NCBI GenBank assembly: GCA_963971285.1
Contig: OZ020244.1
Coordinates: 37,324,001-37,388,000, forward strand
Source of the DNA: Astropecten irregularis
Taxonomy: Eukaryota; Echinodermata; Asteroidea; Paxillosida; Astropectinidae
DNA: 64,000 nt
Reading direction: 5' to 3'
The notes under the pieces were generated by a model that did no database searches, had not been told where the DNA came from, and saw only the letters and a program-made list of their open reading frames with translations. Shown here piece by piece: positions 21,165-33,802 of this stretch (position 1 is the stretch's first letter; every line of letters begins with the position of its first letter). The position numbers were made by a program, and so were the translations under genes.

Positions 21165-21610
21165 TAAGGTGACGTTGATAACAAAATACACGATATAGAA
21201 CATGTCATTAAACACAATTCTATGGACATTGCGGCCATCTCAGAAACTTGGTTTTCCACAAATGAACCTAAAGGAGCATTTCAACATTGATGGCTACGTC
21301 TTATATTCCAAACCGAGACAAAGCCGCTTGGGGGCGGTAAAGCTATCTATCATGAAAGAGACCCTTTCTTCAAGAATGGCAGCCGAGCTGGAGGTCCCTG
21401 ACGATGTTGAGGCGCTGTGGATAAAGCTGTGTCCATCATGGCTGCCATAATATAAACATGATATACGTTTGCGCTCTCTCTACTATCCTCCACGTAGCCT
21501 ATAACTTCCAATCATTGCTTGGCCATCTCACCTCGTCAACTTATTGCATCCTCAGTAATCAACCGGATAGTGGAATTTTCATCATGTTTGACTTTGGCAA
21601 GGATGGCAGG
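21165..21610 (+). pseudogene. LINE AP-endonuclease fragment
   Basis: In two adjoining frames it reads SMDIAAISETWFSTNEPK then HFNIDGYVLYSKPRQSRLG, VPDDVEALWIKLCP and, later, PDSGIFIMFDFGKDGR. ISETW and the GDFN-like ending are landmarks of APE-type LINE endonucleases. Frameshifts show it is dead. It lies on the opposite strand just downstream of the copy III EGF exon. Confidence 0.7.
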
Positions 21611-21751
21611 TGATACAGGTATCAACCTTCTATACACCACTTGCTATTTGGAGTAACCAGACGATAAGAACGAATACACACGCAGAGAACTAGTGAACAC
21701 GAGAAACGCGACCTGATTTAAAATGGTTGATCTGACCGAAAGAAGACTCAC

Positions 21752-21871
21752 CTGCTTCACAATGAAAACCACCAAAATATCTCCCACATTCACATTGATA
21801 TCCGTCAGGAGATCCATCCTCTGTGCATATCCCGCCGTTCTGACACGGGTTAGCGGAGCACGGGCCCGGTG
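21752..21871 (-). CDS. EGF-like exon of copy III, complete six-cysteine module
   Basis: A 120-nt exon with acceptor TCCATACCTACAG and donor GAAGCAG|GTGAGT, phase 1 at both ends. It encodes APGPCSANPCQNGGIC, TEDGSPDGYQCEC and GRYFGGFHCEA: all six cysteines with the standard EGF spacing and the conserved aromatic and glycine residues. Calcium-binding residues (an Asp-x-Asn/Asp start) are absent, so it is a non-calcium EGF. The upstream motif TGATACTTCATTCATTT is shared with the other EGF exons. It is the only EGF exon seen downstream of leader exon 25,358-25,559. Confidence 0.85.
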
Positions 21872-24800
21872 CTGTAGGTATGGAAAATGAATGAAGTATC
21901 ATCAGTAAAATAAAATACAAAATTATATTCAAGAAAGATGCATTTTGATAATTAAATTATCACTCCAACTGATTTCGTATACAACAACACATGTTCTCAA
22001 TTCCCATTTGACGGAAATCTTTACTGCGTTCCATTTTTTTGGGATGTCTGTAACAGCTGACATTATGTAGGTTATCAATTCATTCATTGCCAGGAGGGAG
22101 TTGGTACTGGGAGTTGATTGCCAAATTAATGACGCACTTTTATTACACTTTCAATTTTTCCATGTTGCAATTACAAGTTCAAGTTAAGCAGATGTAGTGA
22201 TTAGGACAAGGGAGAGACAAAAATTAATATAATCATTACAAATCTATTGAAGGCGCTGTGTAATATTAAAATAATAATACAGAGCATTTCTATGGCGCTC
22301 TACAAAGAACACAGCGCCTTACATGGAGTAGAAAGACTACAAAAAAATAGTACCTGCATAACTAATAAAGGTAAATTAAACCAAAATAACGTTAATTTGG
22401 TTGGTCTTTACATTGTCAGAGGAAGTTTTATGATATTTTGGGCATATTCTCGTTGATATAGTCGGAAGCTATGTGTGTCTGGGTGATTATATCAAATTGG
22501 GCAAGGCTTAGAAATAAATGATCTGTGAACGAAGTAAAATGGTTCACGGGACTTCTTGCATACATGAGGCTGAGGGGATAAGTATAAAACGATTGAGAGT
22601 GGAATCTGTTTAAATTTTCAAAGTTTCCAAAGCAGTTAGCAGAGAGCAGGTTTGGGAGAAGTCACTGGCTGGTATGATATTATTGGGGTTTTTGTGTGTA
22701 ATCAATGGGAAAAGTTTCTGTAAGATTTGTGGGTCAAGATCATTTTGCATAATGTATTAATTTATGTACATGTGGATTTATTCCGAATGACTTTTCGTGT
22801 AGTCATGTTAAAGGTGGTGAGAGAATTCACCAAAAGTAAATTGTACCAATAAGCGATGCCAATAAATTATAGTTACTTAGCAATGTTTCATTTGTTATAG
22901 TTCACCAAACGAGTTTTGGCTGAAATTCCAAAAAAATAATCATCCCAAAACTGCCAAATGGACTGACACTGGACTGAAAAAACGCCTTCCCATTATAGCA
23001 AATTATAGCGACTTCAGTGCTTGATTTTTATCCAAATGGCACATTTCAATTTCCAACCCAACTCCCGTTTCCTAAAAGCTAGAACATCCGCTGCTGACAA
23101 TACAGACTCTCTCCGCTTGGAACACGCACGATCAATAGTCACTAATTGAAATCACGTTGGTGGATGCATAATCCTGGCCAGTTTTTATTTATTGTTATAT
23201 TTTATTAATCATTTTTGCTTCGATGGTCTGATTTGCCTCCAGTTACTGTGGAAAGTCCATGTCGCTCCCCATCAAGAGGTTACAATAGACTTATTATTAT
23301 AGTTGAATTTACATTTGGCAGCGTGGGTTGATATTATAAGCAGCTCCATTCACTGTGTGGTTTATGGTAGCTCTGGTCTTTTAGTTGGTTGAGAAAATGA
23401 AATTGTGCGTTTTATAGCTGTACAGCACAATTCGAGAGGGTTCCCATAGGAAGGTGTTTTCATATAATAGTTGAAATGGCAGTGTGTTAACCTGAGCTTG
23501 AGTAAGATGGAGCTTGATTCAACACGTTATAGGTTTATGTTATACTGCTTTTACTAAAATCACAGCACATGGAAACGCATCATTCCTTAAATTCGTGCCT
23601 TTCTATAGTAATGTACGCAAATCAATTGGTGAAAGCGTGGTAAATACATATATGAAAGGCATAATCGAACTTTTAGGGATTCTAGTCAAAATTTCAAGCA
23701 GATAAAATAATTTAAGCTTGTAATGTAAGTGGCAAACATTATAAATCAGTAGGGGGAATTATTTATTTCAATTTTTCTCGGGGGCAGGGGTACAGCCACG
23801 ACTCCCTGTTCATTTTTATCAACTCAACCCATTTAACAATGGCAGATAGATTTGTACAAATCGTCAGGAAAATACTGAATTGGGGAGGATTTTTCCTCTT
23901 TTCTGCACAGCAAAATAACTTCTTGGCTGGCTTTAGTCATGATGACATCGCGTAACACAGCCTAGTTATCGCCTCTAAATTATTCTATTATGTCCATACT
24001 ATTCATCTTCACTATGGGGATTTATCACAAATCAACTAAATGGCCTGCAACTAATTTCATCTGTTCTTCATGTAGCCAGGCAGTTTTCTCCTCTTCTCCA
24101 TTCTGAAAATCTGATATTAAGGCTGAATATATCTTCATCCGACATGGATGATCTGAACATTTTGGTTTGTAAATGAAACTAACAATACGAACGTGCGCAA
24201 AGTGGTGTAAGGACTTACAAACGGTTATTCGAGGTCTGTAAAACGTACACTGATTTCAATGACTTTTCCGCGGGATATGTTTATAACCTGCATTTTGTAG
24301 ACTTGATGACTGGGATATTTTGGTATTAAAGGTCACCATATATACATATGTACAAATAACATGCAATTATTGAGCCACATTACTTTGCCAAGGAATACAG
24401 GTTAGGTAGAATTTTCCAAAACGATCCAATTTTGTTTAGATATATAAAAAACCATTTGACTTTCAGCTAATTACCAGCGTGTTGCATGGAAATGACTGTG
24501 ATGTGTAATCGATTTGGCGCAGCTTTCTTGAAATCTGAGAGGTATTGTCACTATTTACCTCCTACTAACCAAAGTCTTATTTCATATCTGATCCATTTAT
24601 ACCATTCAAGGATCAAAATATATCAATACCATTCATGGCCATACTCTTAATCATTTTTAAGCCTTTCATTTCTAAATCTTATTAACTCACCCTAGCTCTC
24701 CCTTTTATTTCTTTGTATAATTTTCTTTGTTCGAAATGTTGCCCTTGGTTTGAAGCCTATTTCCGTTTGATCTTTTTATTTAAAAAAAAATGAATGAATA

Positions 24801-25357
24801 GATGAAAAGAAACGAAGTTGGTGTAGAAAATGTTCCGTATAGTACCTCGACTTTTGGAGACAATTAATTTCAAATAATTCCATTAAATTTTTTAGCACCA
24901 CCCCCCAAACAAAACCCTCCCTAAACAAACAAACAAACAAAACGCACAAATCGGTGTCAGATCAAGATTCAAGAATTGATTCGGCGATGCTATCAAATTA
25001 AGTTCAAAATGTTGTATATTTCGAAGCCATTTTTTTTTCTTGCAAAAGTGGTCGCATGAAAGCAAGTTTTAAACTACATGTGTACTGCTTACCAGATAAA
25101 CATTATGTTGACATGTATACATGTAGTTTGAATTTAAAAGAAGAAATTGTATAATTGGAGGAAACAAATTTCGAAAAATATTGACGCCCACGTTAAAGTC
25201 GACGCACGCGCTGATCAGAGAAGACGATGCTGCTTTGAATTTACGTCTTATTGTCTCCCTCAAAAATCGTGTATTTCGAACCAGTTTATCGAAATGATGA
25301 ACAAATCAACATTTGAATCCTTATGAATGAAAACCTAAAAAGTGAAAGATTTCTTAC
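21872..25357. other. Long intron of copy III
   Basis: No convincing exon on either strand. A short hairpin at 22,248-22,321 has arms AAGGCGCTGTGT/ACACAGCGCCTT. Positions 24,240-24,330 resemble intron sequence of copy II at 10,180-10,260. CA-rich (AAAC)n tracts lie near 24,920. Confidence 0.5.
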
Positions 25358-25559
25358 CTTGAGGTGTGGTTTTCTCAGTCTGTTCACGGCACTTGGATCT
25401 GAAATTGGCCAATGCCTTTGCCCGCATCGAGGCAAGATCATCCCCCGGTTCGGCAAGGGTCATAGCGCCGCAGGATTCCCCTCTCACACGCAGCAAGGAA
25501 ACCATGATTGCCAAAGCAAGTGGCAAGATAAGAACCATCACATTACGTGAGGACCGCAT
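25358..25559 (-). CDS. Leader exon (copy III) of secreted EGF-family protein
   Basis: A 202-nt first coding exon with ATG at 25,559 and donor CAAG|GTAAG, phase 1. The product begins MRSSRNVMVLILPLALAI, a signal peptide, and continues VRGESCGAMTLAEPGDD with a second cysteine in RSKCREQTEK. It joins in phase to the EGF exon at 21,752-21,871. The four leader exons differ at roughly 3-5 residues out of 67 pairwise, much less than their EGF exons, which implies recent duplication, gene conversion or strong constraint. Confidence 0.8.
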
Positions 25560-25800
25560 CTTGGCTCCAAATCTCAAACTCCAGTCCACCAGTCGAAACT
25601 TTGTTCTTGCCGATGATGAGCTTCACGACGTGTTATATTAGATGACTGCAACTCAAAGTGACAGACTGCCGCAGATCCCTAGGTGACTGCATCCAATTGT
25701 AACTATGACAACGCTCTAGCTTCGGCATTTTCCTCTTGCTAATTTATTCTGTGAGTGTGCTTTTAACACGTGACATGCACTGTGAAGTGACATAGCTAGC
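25560..25800 (-). promoter_or_regulatory. Core promoter and 5' leader of copy III
   Basis: Minus-strand AATATAA at 25,633-25,639, about 75 bp before the ATG, with the same flanking leader and upstream GGGATCTGCGGCAGTC as copy II. Farther upstream GCTAGCTGCGGATGGATATC is also shared with 12,340-12,360 and 58,870-58,890. Confidence 0.5.
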
Positions 25801-26029
25801 TGCGGATGGATATCGGTAAACGAGATATCATTCTATTGTGAATGGTCATCGGATTTTCGACAGTTTATGTTTTTGTTTGTTTAGACAAAGACTCTTACAT
25901 GTGGTTACGCCCTTCCACAGGTAAAGTGGCTTTAACAAATTCTTGAATGTGTGAACAATATTGTTTATGTGCATATAGTGAATGGATGGAGCGGCCAATT
26001 TTCTCCAAACAAATTCTCAAGTCAGAGCT

Positions 26030-26417
26030 GTGCGACAGGTGACGTAAAGTAAGCTCGAGACAGGTGACGTAAAGTAAGCTCGAGACAGGTGACGTAAGGT
26101 AAGCTAGAGACAGGTAACGCAAAGTAAGCTAAAGACAGGTGACGTAAAGTAAGATAGAGACAGGTGACGTAAAGAAAGCTAGAGACAGGTGACGTAAAGT
26201 ATAGCTAGAGACAGGTGACGTAAAGTAAGCTGGAGACAGATGAGGTAAAGTAAGCTAGAGACAGCTGACGTAAAGTAAGCTAGAGACAGGTGACGTAAAG
26301 TAAGCTAGAGACAGGTGACGTAAAGTAAGCTAGAGACAGGTGTAAGCTAGAGACAGGTGACGTAAAGTAAGCTAGAGACAGGTGACGTAAAGTAAGCTAG
26401 AGACAGGTGACGTAATA
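26030..26417. repeat. 25-bp minisatellite with TGACGT cores
   Basis: About 15 units of GAGACAGGTGACGTAAAGTA plus AGCTA, with a few substitutions and one shortened unit near 26,340. Each intact unit carries TGACGT. It lies about 450 bp upstream of the copy III start codon, on the promoter side. Confidence 0.9.
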
Positions 26418-27931
26418 TGAGGGTTTCAAACAATAAGCAGACTGACTTGTGTGCATTTAGTAATTGTTCCTGGCTTGTCATGTGAACTGGTCCCATGATG
26501 CATTGTGCGATAAGCTTTTCAAGTTCCCAGCTTCATATTAATTAAAGGAACACGCCGGCTTAAAGTAAACAGACGAAACATGGTCAAACATTTGAAAAAC
26601 GAAAATTCAGAGGCAACCACTGAACATTTCGTGTGTGTGTTGGGTGTAATGTGCAACTGGGCCAGGATCTGCAAGGACACACCAATGACGCAACTCACAG
26701 GAAACATGATTCTACTTACGATTCATGTATTTTCACAACTTCAACAAATTATACAATTACAAATTATTTGCATCACAGATCTTTTAATGGGAATATATAT
26801 GGTCTACTTTTGATTTGTGGTAATTCGTATTTGCTGTAATTGTTTAGCGTTGTTATGAGCCTGAACCAATAATTAACCAATAGAATTAACCTGAGTATTC
26901 CATGCATGTACATTCTGTGTTTGAGGGAAAGAATGGAAAACATGCTTTTCATCCAAGAACATCCACCCAGGAACATCGAGCTCACGAGAGAGTGGGACAC
27001 CACGAACAAACGTTAATCATGTCTTTGATTATGTTAATCTTATCAACTGGAACCATGCTCAACTCATCACCATGTAGGCCAACAGTCTATCACTTGTCCT
27101 GACGTCCTACATAGCACACATGTACATTATTATTATTATTACATGTACACATTATTTAAAATAACCATAAATTTTTGATATTGTTAAGAGTTAAGATAGA
27201 TTGTGCGTGGTTTGGAGATTAATGTCTGGTGGTTTTGTTCTTACTCATGGTGGGTGGATGTTGTTATTTCAAATTTGACAAATACGTCAGGGAAAAATTA
27301 TCAAATAGTGAATTATTCATCTAAAGGATCTGCGGTAAATACCATCATTTGAAAAAGGAAAATGAGTAATATTGTTTCATTATTTGATTATGTTTCATTA
27401 CCTGACATGGTGGGCTTGTAAGTGTCGTGACATAATTATCTGCTTTTTAAAATTAGCACTCTCTTCCTTGGAAATCAATTATTTTTGCTCAAGTGAATAC
27501 ATGTCTATTTCAAATTGGACTGTAGAGATACAACATTTTTCTTTAACAAGTCTAAGCCACAAATAAATGCCATAAACTGAAATCATTTTAATAGATGTAA
27601 TTATTCTTTTTCCAGTAGTTTTTAAAACTATGTCATACTTTTTGGGTGTGAAATCACCTGAGTTTAATAATATCATATTCACTATGGTACTGAAATGATA
27701 TGTGCGCTCTGGCAGTCTAAACTTGGCAGTCTCTTCCGGGTGCAGATACAAAGTTTGAAATTATCTCAGGTTTATGAAATCCCAAGTTACATTTATCAAG
27801 ACAATTATGATACATTACTCATGTAAAATTCACAGATCTAAACGAATATCACAGCAATAATAAACAATGAAAATCATATAATGGCTGCATCTCATAAGCT
27901 TCTGTTTACTAAGGGTGTTTAACGATGCAAA
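26418..27931. repeat. Copy IV 3'-flank block, left part, with a Penelope fragment
   Basis: Repeats the order of phrases seen at 17.4-19.9 and 60.4-61.4 kb. Within it, 26,930-27,120 (+) reads VFDYVNLINWNHAQLIT, the same Penelope tail as 18,830-18,890. Interrupted at 27,932 by a large foldback and resumed at 33,375. Confidence 0.6.
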
Positions 27932-28169
27932 CCCAGGTAGCAAAAAATATGGGGCCCATCTGGGTACCAAGTGGGCAAAACTCAACTGCCATATGGGTAC
28001 CATATGGGCTGCCCATATGGTACCCACATGGGATAATATGGGGCCCATATGGCCCATATGGTACCCATTTCCCGTTTGCACCATGGTCCCCAGATGGTCC
28101 CCATGTGGGTATATGGGTTTCATGTGGGTTCCATGTGGGCTGTGGGACGTAAGCCCCATATATAACCCA

Positions 28170-28606
28170 GATGAACCATCTGGGTTCCAGATCAGCCATC
28201 TGGGAACCATCTGGGTTCCAGATCAGCCATCTTGGAACCACATGGGAACCATCTGGGTTCCGGAGGAGCCATCTGGGAACCATATGGGAACCATCTGGGT
28301 TCCAGATCAGCCATCTGGGAACCACATGGGAACCATCTGGGTTCCGGAGGAGCCATCTGGGAACCATCTGGGAACCATCTGGGTTCCAGATCAGCCATCT
28401 GGGAACCATATGGGAACCATCTGGGTTCCAGATCAGCCATCTGGGAACCATATGGGAACCATCTGGGTTCCAGATCAGCCATCTGGGAACCATATAGGAA
28501 CCATCTGGGTTCCAGATCAGCCATCTGGGAACCATATTGGAACCATCTGGGTTCCAGATCAGCCATCTGGGAACCATCTGGGAACCATATGGGAACCGCA
28601 TGGCAT
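28170..28606. repeat. 42-bp tandem array, about 10 units
   Basis: Unit built from ACCATCTGGGTTCCAGATCA and GCCATCTGGGAACCATATGG. Because 42 is a multiple of 3, all frames stay open and yield long spurious ORFs on both strands. Confidence 0.9.
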
Positions 28607-28639
28607 TTCTCCTGTTCATTTGTATGGGCCCCACATGGT

Positions 28640-31600
28640 ATGAATGTGATGCGGGCTTCTCCTTTTGCACATTGAAAGGTGACCTGTTGGAAACACTTGA
28701 CATACATTTATATTATTACAGCAGGTCCTCATTATTTTTAGAGGTTTGGATAGAAAATAAGACTGTCTGCAAATTATCGTAAAAGAACAACCAGTCAATA
28801 TCAATTATACTGGATATTTTCTACTTCCCAACATGAAACGTAAAGTTTTTACTGTCCAATTCAGGTACTTTTCTTAATGCACAGTTTTAGGGGTACATGT
28901 ATGCATTGCTCCAATATAAACACTTGCCAAAAAACACTGGTGAGTAGAGTTAAATTTGCAGGTCAATTGTTTTTAATGTGTAACTTTTTTTCTAACACAA
29001 CAATATAGAAAAAAAAACTACATTTACAAAAAGATTAAAAAGAAATACAATAAAAGTATCAAGGTGTTTGTACAAAGATGTTGCTTTAGTAATTTTTCAA
29101 AACTTTCCATAAACTCGATATTTTTAGACAAAATTCAACAAAAACATTTCACTTCCTTACACCCCGAAGTATTGGCAAAACAAACTGGTCCCCAATTAGT
29201 TCAGCCTCTCAATTAGTATCACAGGCTTCAATGGAGAACATTACACTGATACATTGGCTTATTGATTTGTAAGATACTTTGAAAAAAATACAGAGTAAAT
29301 GTATGCATTAAATTATCAAAAGAACATGTGGCTGGGTTAAGCCTTGAAAAGTTTTAATTTGCAGTTTTGAACATGACTCATAGAAGGACTACAAAATAAT
29401 ACATATATAAAATCTAAGGAATTGTCAAGTAGAATGAATTTCTAATTAAAATATTTGAATGTACAAGTATACACAGTATGCTTGTACACGAAATGAAGTA
29501 CATGTACTAGCATATTTACTGAATTCAGTGGAGTAATCACTAATCAGGCACATATTTCAAAGATCTAGCAGACAAGGAAATCGGCAAGTAAACAAAAACA
29601 TCTTTGGCATGGCATGACAACAATGTAATACCTGGACAATACCTGAGTAATTATCATCATAATATCACATTTAGGATCTAAGCATCAATGAGTTGTGATC
29701 AGTCAAGTTGAGCCTGCATAGTAAAGATTGCAGAAATATTCATAAAATAAATGGATATTGCAAAAGCCAGGAAACATAAATTGTGTTATATTTCCAATAA
29801 ATGAATACAATGAATTCATATCAAGATTTTGATTTAATATTATTCACCATTTTACGTAGCCCTGTCATATCACACGCAGAATAAAAATCAAACCAGAAAT
29901 AGTGAGGGAACAGTATATAGCTGAACAAAGTGTTCAACAAATATTATATCATGGCCGTATAAATGCCCGTCATCTGATTGGTGGATCTTGATCACATGTC
30001 CCATAATATTCATTCTATTCAACTGGTAACTTTGAAAAGTACTTCCCTTGCACTATTCTAACAGTGGGTGGTGCTCAAGTTAGTAAAAACAATCTGTAAA
30101 ATGGCAAAGATTAATACGCAAGGATTGTTTGTTCTGCTAACAGAAAAGGAAATGTCGGATCATATTAATTAATTAATGTTTCGCATTCGTGGAATGGTTA
30201 GAATAAATTTATACACCGAACTTAGAATACACGAACTATTCGCTGGAATAGACGAACTGTGACTGTCACCTCATTAAATTATTCTTACCAAAAGATAAAA
30301 AATAACGGTGAAAAGATGTTTTAATACTGTGAGCCTTTTTTTTTACAGAATGGGCATCGTATGGGACTGAAAATTAAATTTCATATGTATGACTGTTTCT
30401 GTATCTTCCTTTAAAGGTAATTTCATACTTCTGAAGATCAAAATTGTTTTTGGTCATTAGTTTTACTCTTTTGTGAATAAATACAGCATTTTGGGCAAAC
30501 AACTGTTAAGTTTGTTAATTTATACCATCACCATCTTTATACCCTGTAAAAAGTTAATACTAGGAAAATCTGTGGAGATTTCTGTTCTGGTATGCTACCA
30601 AAATAGGATAGTACCGTCAAGTCATCCTAATAAGCCATTTCCAGTAAATAATCATAGCCAAATTGTTAATGCTGTACGTAATGTGTTTGCATTTTGTAAT
30701 TGTATTAAAGCTGGAAGTGAAATTTAATTTAAACTTCAGAGTAAATTACATTTCACAGTTCACACTTTCAGCTGTATATACATACAAGAAAACTAAAATT
30801 TAAAACATGGAGGTAGATTAAACTGCACTGCAAAGCAGACTTAGCTTAGCATATATGGGAATCAAGATGATTGCTCCGTTTGTGAACAGACGCTTCATAT
30901 TCAGGCTCCAGCTGGTTCAATTTCCACGTTGATAAGTATCAAGTTCTCCGCACCAACCAGCCGTAAAGAAACCACTCATTCCAAGTCTCCTTCATAGCAT
31001 CTACAAAATGACAACACAATATCCATTAATGAACAACATGGTATTGCAAGTTTTTCTTTGAACTCTGAAAAGTTCTGTCAAGAAAGTGAATTAAAATATA
31101 ACAATATAGGCTGGGTTCAGAAGTCAGACCATGGTCATCAAATGTGTATATCATACAACATTATTGAAATACTTCATTTCATTGCAACTAACCATGATGC
31201 CATATACTGTAGAATGAGCAGTATATTAAGACATGGACCACAGTCAATATAGAAGGAGCCAGACAGAAGACCAAGATACATGTACTGTCATGTAGGCCTA
31301 CATGTATACACTGTATATCTGTGTGTGCCATAAGTAAATGTAATCCTAGCTCTAGTATGATGTAACACAGCAACAAGGCCAGATAAAGGGCCCTGCTATT
31401 ATACATACTGGGTCATATCACCATATGTCAACTTGTCAAGGACAGTTGTTGACCCTGCAGAGCAGTAACGTGCCCTCTGGCGTTGACAAGAGGACCCAGT
31501 ATAGTGCTCCAGTAGCTTATTTAAATTTACAGTCACCTACACTTAGACTTTTAGTCACTGTTTGTTGTACGTACATTTAAATTCATATTTAAACTTACAC

Positions 31601-32850
31601 TCAAAGGCAAGAAGCAGCTGGATTTCCATCAGGCTCAATTGAAAGACACAGCACGCCACAGTACAACAGCAGTCCAATGAAAAAAAATCATGAGTTCATT
31701 TCTCGAAGACCACAAAACTTGAGTGCCATGGCTTTACAATCTATAGGGAAAAAATCAATAAAATAACAGGCCTATCAACTATTTGACAACTTTCTGCTAA
31801 ACCAGTAGGCCTACAAGCTGGGGGTGTGCTTTAGTTTAGTCCACAACTTTTCAGACATCCCTCAAAACTCAAAGCCCAGGCCCCAGACCTCTTCCCACAA
31901 ATTTAACCTTAACTAATGTTGAAGAGGAAATCATAATAGGTCAACATATTTAGGTGAGTTAGTTTACTGTAGAAGCCATGTCTGAAAATAATACTTGTGG
32001 ACTGTACTAAAGCACACCATGAGCACACTAACCCTAAAGTAAAGTAGGCCTATTATATGTGCACTGTACATAGATAACATACTGTACATTGTGTACGGTA
32101 TAGTCCAGTCATTTGCATTACACGTGGGCTCGATCGATCGACCAGACGAATTTAGTCACATAACTTTGTATGCCTAATTCACTTTTTTCACATGACATCG
32201 GGATTAAACCTATGAATACAAATACAGGGGATCTAAGAGAAAGCGTAGATATACAAAAAAATCAGTAAATACTCACTGTTCTCAACAAATCACGAAGAAT
32301 TCCGCGGCAAAATTGTGCCGCCTGCAGGAAATCCGTTACATTCCTTCACATGTATGAAATATATAACGGTCGATATGTGATGCGCATGCGCGTTTTCATT
32401 GGCTAGTACTCTGAGCCATAGACTTGACAAGTCTTTTAGTGTCGCAGTGAAAATGAATGTCTCTTTATTAAATGTTTATTTTATTATTATACGTGGTATT
32501 TTTCGTAGAATTTACGCAAATCAAATTGATAATTATACTAGTAACATCATTTGTATTAAAAACAATAAATACGGACGCTGATTATTCATTAATAAATTAA
32601 TAGAACGTGCCGCAATTCAAGCAGTGCTTGTGGACTATCACAAGTTTACGAATATTAGCGGGCAATGGTTTAAAATTTCCAACGTTATTTTATTGGGAAA
32701 ACGAAGGAAACTTAAAGGACTCGGAATAACATGCTACGCCTAACTTTAATTAAGGGGCGGGTTCTTCACAATTTTAAGATCACTCTTAATGAAAGATTTG
32801 AATATCAAATTTGCTAATTCCGCCATGTGTATCGCTCGAAAACATGCATT
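28640..32850. other. Interior of the 5.4-kb foldback
   Basis: AT-rich with no ORF above about 85 codons and no recognisable transposase, RNA or exon. Positions 30,300-30,620 carry a diverged copy of the TTAA MITE family (CTGTATCTTCCTTTAAAGGT, ATAAATACAGCATTT). A promoter-like GC motif lies at 32,380-32,392. Confidence 0.5.
32380..32392. promoter_or_regulatory. NRF-1-like palindrome
   Basis: TGCGCATGCGCG matches the NRF-1 consensus GCGCATGCGC, followed 7 bp later by ATTGGC (an inverted CCAAT core). This is unusual in an AT-rich element interior. No gene could be attached to it. Confidence 0.35.
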
Positions 32851-32852
32851 GC

Positions 32853-33290
32853 AGCCCACATGGGGCCCATATATAACCCATATGGGCAATCCCACTTCTT
32901 TCCTGCCCAGATAGCCCACATGGGGCCCATATATAAATTATATGGGCAAATCCCACTTCTTTCCTGCCCAGATAGCCCACATGGGGCCCATATATAAACT
33001 ATATGGGCAAATCCCACTTCTTTCCTGCCCAGATAGCCCACATGGGGCCCATATATAAACTATATGGGCAAATCCCACTTCTTTCCTGCCCAGATAGCCC
33101 ACATGGGGCCCATATATAACCCATATGGGCAATCCCACTTCTTTCCTGCCCAGATAGCCCACATGGGGCCCATATATAAACTATATGGGCAAATCCCACT
33201 TCTTTCCTGCCCAGATAGCCCATATGGGGCCCATATATAAACTATATGGGCAAATCCCACTTCTTCCCTGCCCAGATAGCCCACATGGTA
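32853..33290. repeat. 61-bp tandem array, about 7 units
   Basis: Each unit contains AGCCCACATGGGGCCCATAT, a TATGGGCAAATCCCACTTCT segment and TTTCCTGCCCAGAT. Two units have an ACCCATATGGGC variant. Located at the right end of the foldback; not homologous unit for unit with the left array. Confidence 0.9.
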
Positions 33291-33458
33291 CCCAGGTGGG
33301 TTTCATGTGGTACACATGGGCCCTAGATAGCCCAGCTAAAACCCAGATGGGGCCCAGATCTTTTGCTACCTGGGAAGCATATTTCACCACACAAAACTTG
33401 TTTATTTGTATTTTGTACAGTCAAAGCTTGTCCAGACATTCACCTTGATTAAAACAAA

Positions 33459-33744
33459 TCATCTCCATTGCAGTTTACACACATGTTTATAAAAGTCACA
33501 CAAATCACGATCCATAACAGCTAATGTGCAAAACAATCTGACGGTATTAAGTTGTGCATTGGTTTCAGTGTATGCTGTTTGCTCAGTCTTACAATAGTAG
33601 GCAGTTGAATCTGGGTATGAATTAGCAACTAGAACTCTTGACCTAAAGCAGTCCAAGAACAAGGATTGTACAGGTGTCTGTCTACAGTGTAGTTCCAAGC
33701 AACATGACCATTGGGCCTTGCCTTGACTCTTCATTTGCCAAAAG
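33459..33744 (-). CDS. Putative last exon of EGF-family copy IV
   Basis: After acceptor TTTATGTTTCAG the frame that continues exon 33,803-34,070 (phase 2) reads SFWQMKSQGKAQWSCCLELHC, RQTPVQSLFLDCFRSRVL and YPDSTAYYCKTEQTA. The usual TAG after QTA is TAC here, so the frame runs on to a stop at 33,459-33,461. Copies II and V stop right after QTA. The block's conservation in four places suggests it is genuine exon or 3' UTR sequence, but a competing frame exists and the protein matches nothing known to me. Confidence 0.35.
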
Positions 33745-33802
33745 CTGAAACATAAAAAAAAATGTATTGCATTAACTTGAAAAAGTTAAACACATAATTC
33801 AC

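Larger units (their letters stand above)
27932..33374. mobile_element. 5.4-kb foldback element with terminal CCCAGGTAGCAAAA
   Basis: Both ends begin CCCAGGTAGCAAAA in inverted orientation, and similarity continues for about 33 bp including GGGCCC and CCATCTGGG. Flanks are GATGCAAA and AAGCATATTTC. Uninterrupted copies of the same flank at 19,693 and 61,241 read GATGCAAAGCATATT, so insertion added AA (a 2-bp duplication). Inside each end is a different tandem array rich in CATATGG/CCATGTGG motifs. No transposase was recognised. Sea-urchin TU elements are foldbacks with tandemly repeated termini and are a possible analogue. Confidence 0.75.

Noticed and set aside
26030..26417. Possible CRISPR array
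   Set aside because: The units are contiguous 25-mers with no unique spacers, in an animal genome without cas genes.
27909..28703. Long ORFs on both strands (242-264 residues) with GNHLGTIWVP or PRWLIWNPDGS repeats
   Set aside because: They come from the 42-bp tandem array, whose length is a multiple of three; open frames on both strands at once are expected without selection.
32853..33290. Possible CRISPR-like array with 61-bp period
   Set aside because: The whole unit is repeated; there are no variable spacers.
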